A DNA stretch of 64,000 nt from Rhizobium gallicum bv. gallicum R602sp (GTDB lineage Bacteria > Pseudomonadota > Alphaproteobacteria > Rhizobiales > Rhizobiaceae). The notes beneath the pieces were generated by a model that was given only the letters and a program-made list of their open reading frames with translations, searched no databases and had not been told where the DNA came from. The number at the start of each line of letters is the position of its first letter. The first letter of the stretch is position 1. Shown piece after piece: positions 63,291 through 64,000 of this stretch. Made by a program: the position numbers and the translations under genes. The stretch is taken from NCBI RefSeq assembly GCF_000816845.1, contig NZ_CP006880.1:1426001-1490000 (forward strand), read 5' to 3'.

Positions 63291-64000
63291 GCCTCATCCT
63301 TACTCTCGAGCAAGCCCCCCGACCCCAAGCCGTGCGCCAGATGCGGCTCGTCGAGGGAGAGCTCGTCATCGGGCGCAGCGCAGACGCAGACTGGCGGATC
63401 GACGATCCCGACATGTATATCTCACGCGCTCATTGCACGATCGCCTGCGTTCGCGGCCAGTATGTGGTGACGGACACCTCCAGCGGCGGGCTTTTCATCG
63501 ATGGGTCGCGCACGCCGCTTGGGCTTGGGAACTCCGCCCCGCTGCATGACGGAGCGCGGCTGCAGCTCGGAAATTATGTCGTCCGCGTCGATTTCCAGGC
63601 GACGTCGACGGAGCGGGCGTCTGACCAGCCGGCTTCCCCACCGCCGGTCGGCTTCGAGCGGGACGATTTCTTCTCCGGGCGCAGGGAGCCGGCAGCGCCC
63701 CCCCCGCGGCCGGCGGGATTGCCCGATCCATTCGAACAACCAGCCGCAGGGGCATTCGCCGCAGCAGGCAGGGGCGAGACAGCAAAAGGGGCGCCCATGT
63801 TCGACGATCCCTTCAGCCTTGATCCGTTGCCAGCATCGGGTCAGGACAAGGGGGCTTGGGATTTTTCTTTACCCGGTACAACGCCGCCCGAGCAGTCTGT
63901 CACGGAGCCCCCAGCCGAACCGCGCCCTGCCCCGAAACCACAAGCAAAGCCAATGCAGGAAAGGACGGCAAAAACCGAAACCGCCTTGCGCGACGCCTTC
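63287..64000 (+). CDS. T6SS-associated FHA-domain protein (TagH-like), 3' end beyond window
   Basis: 238 codons to the right edge. An N-terminal FHA domain (about 1-100) shows the phosphothreonine-binding pattern GELVIGRSADADWRIDDPDM, YISRAHCTI and TDTSSGGLFIDG. A long Pro/Ala/Asp-rich linker follows, with short FDDPFSLDP-like repeats; the conserved C-terminal domain lies outside. In T6SSs this protein is the phosphorylation target or reader acted on by PpkA and PppA, both encoded here. tssK, tssL and a canonical tssM probably follow, but that is not visible. Confidence 0.9.
   Translation, partial: MSLILTLEQAPRPQAVRQMRLVEGELVIGRSADADWRIDDPDMYISRAHCTIACVRGQYVVTDTSSGGLFIDGSRTPLGLGNSAPLHDGARLQLGNYVVRVDFQATSTERASDQPASPPPVGFERDDFFSGRREPAAPPPRPAGLPDPFEQPAAGAFAAAGRGETAKGAPMFDDPFSLDPLPASGQDKGAWDFSLPGTTPPEQSVTEPPAEPRPAPKPQAKPMQERTAKTETALRDAF

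Noticed and set aside
45826..64000. vgrG, PAAR or effector/immunity genes in the T6SS cluster
   Set aside because: None of the frames in this region shows these families; they may lie beyond the right edge.

Overview
The window is GC-rich, densely coding alphaproteobacterial DNA, most likely from the Rhizobiaceae (Rhizobium/Agrobacterium/Ensifer-like). The pointers are an ExoX-type exopolysaccharide repressor next to a sugar transferase, a CIRCE-controlled groESL with hsp20, a LiuA-E leucine pathway, a plant-cell-wall sugar uptake operon and a type VI secretion cluster. This placement is inferred from gene content, not from a database search.

Layout. 1-3.3 kb: the 5' part of a GNAT acetyltransferase, an unknown protein, and a sugar transferase divergent from an ExoX-like regulator. 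3.4-8.5 kb: three flavoproteins on one strand (L-2-hydroxyglutarate-oxidase-like, GMC family, YdhS-like). 8.8-10.3 kb: a DegP/HtrA protease. 10.4-11.5 kb: a RES/Xre toxin-antitoxin operon with a perfect palindromic operator. 11.5-17.9 kb: a compact five-gene leucine/isovalerate degradation operon (liuA-B-D-E-C, minus strand). 18.2-19.3 kb: a D-2-hydroxyacid dehydrogenase. 19.5-20.1 kb: decayed mobile DNA, a group II intron 3' end abutting a TnpB fragment. 20.1-24.2 kb: hsp20, groESL and small unknown genes.

24.3-31.6 kb is an operon of LacI regulator, sugar ABC transporter and GH127 beta-L-arabinofuranosidase, probably for arabino-oligosaccharides from plant walls. 31.6-39.2 kb is a seven-gene minus-strand cassette: peptide-type ABC transporter, luciferase-like monooxygenase and two AhpD/CMD-fold proteins. 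39.5-40.8 kb holds a DUF1275 membrane protein and a methyltransferase.

At 41.1 kb a tRNA-Val(TAC) is followed by a broken tyrosine-recombinase gene, marking an integration hotspot. Beyond it lie accessory regulators and oxidoreductases (ArsR/SRPBCC pair, sigma factor/SDR pair, another SDR) and then a type VI secretion cluster from 45.8 kb to the right edge. On the plus strand this reads: Ser/Thr kinase, tssA, tssB, tssC, hcp, tssE, tssF, tssG and an FHA protein cut by the window end. On the minus strand are clpV and, separately, a PP2C phosphatase, an M15 peptidase and an unusual TssM-like protein, with an OmpA-domain lipidless candidate wall anchor between them. Kinase, phosphatase and FHA protein suggest threonine-phosphorylation control. 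tssJ, tssK, a canonical tssL/tssM, vgrG, PAAR and effectors are not in the window. The most unusual points are a TssL-like domain apparently fused to a TssM periplasmic region without the ATPase, a TssE with a long helical insertion, and an operon-encoded TagX-like peptidase.
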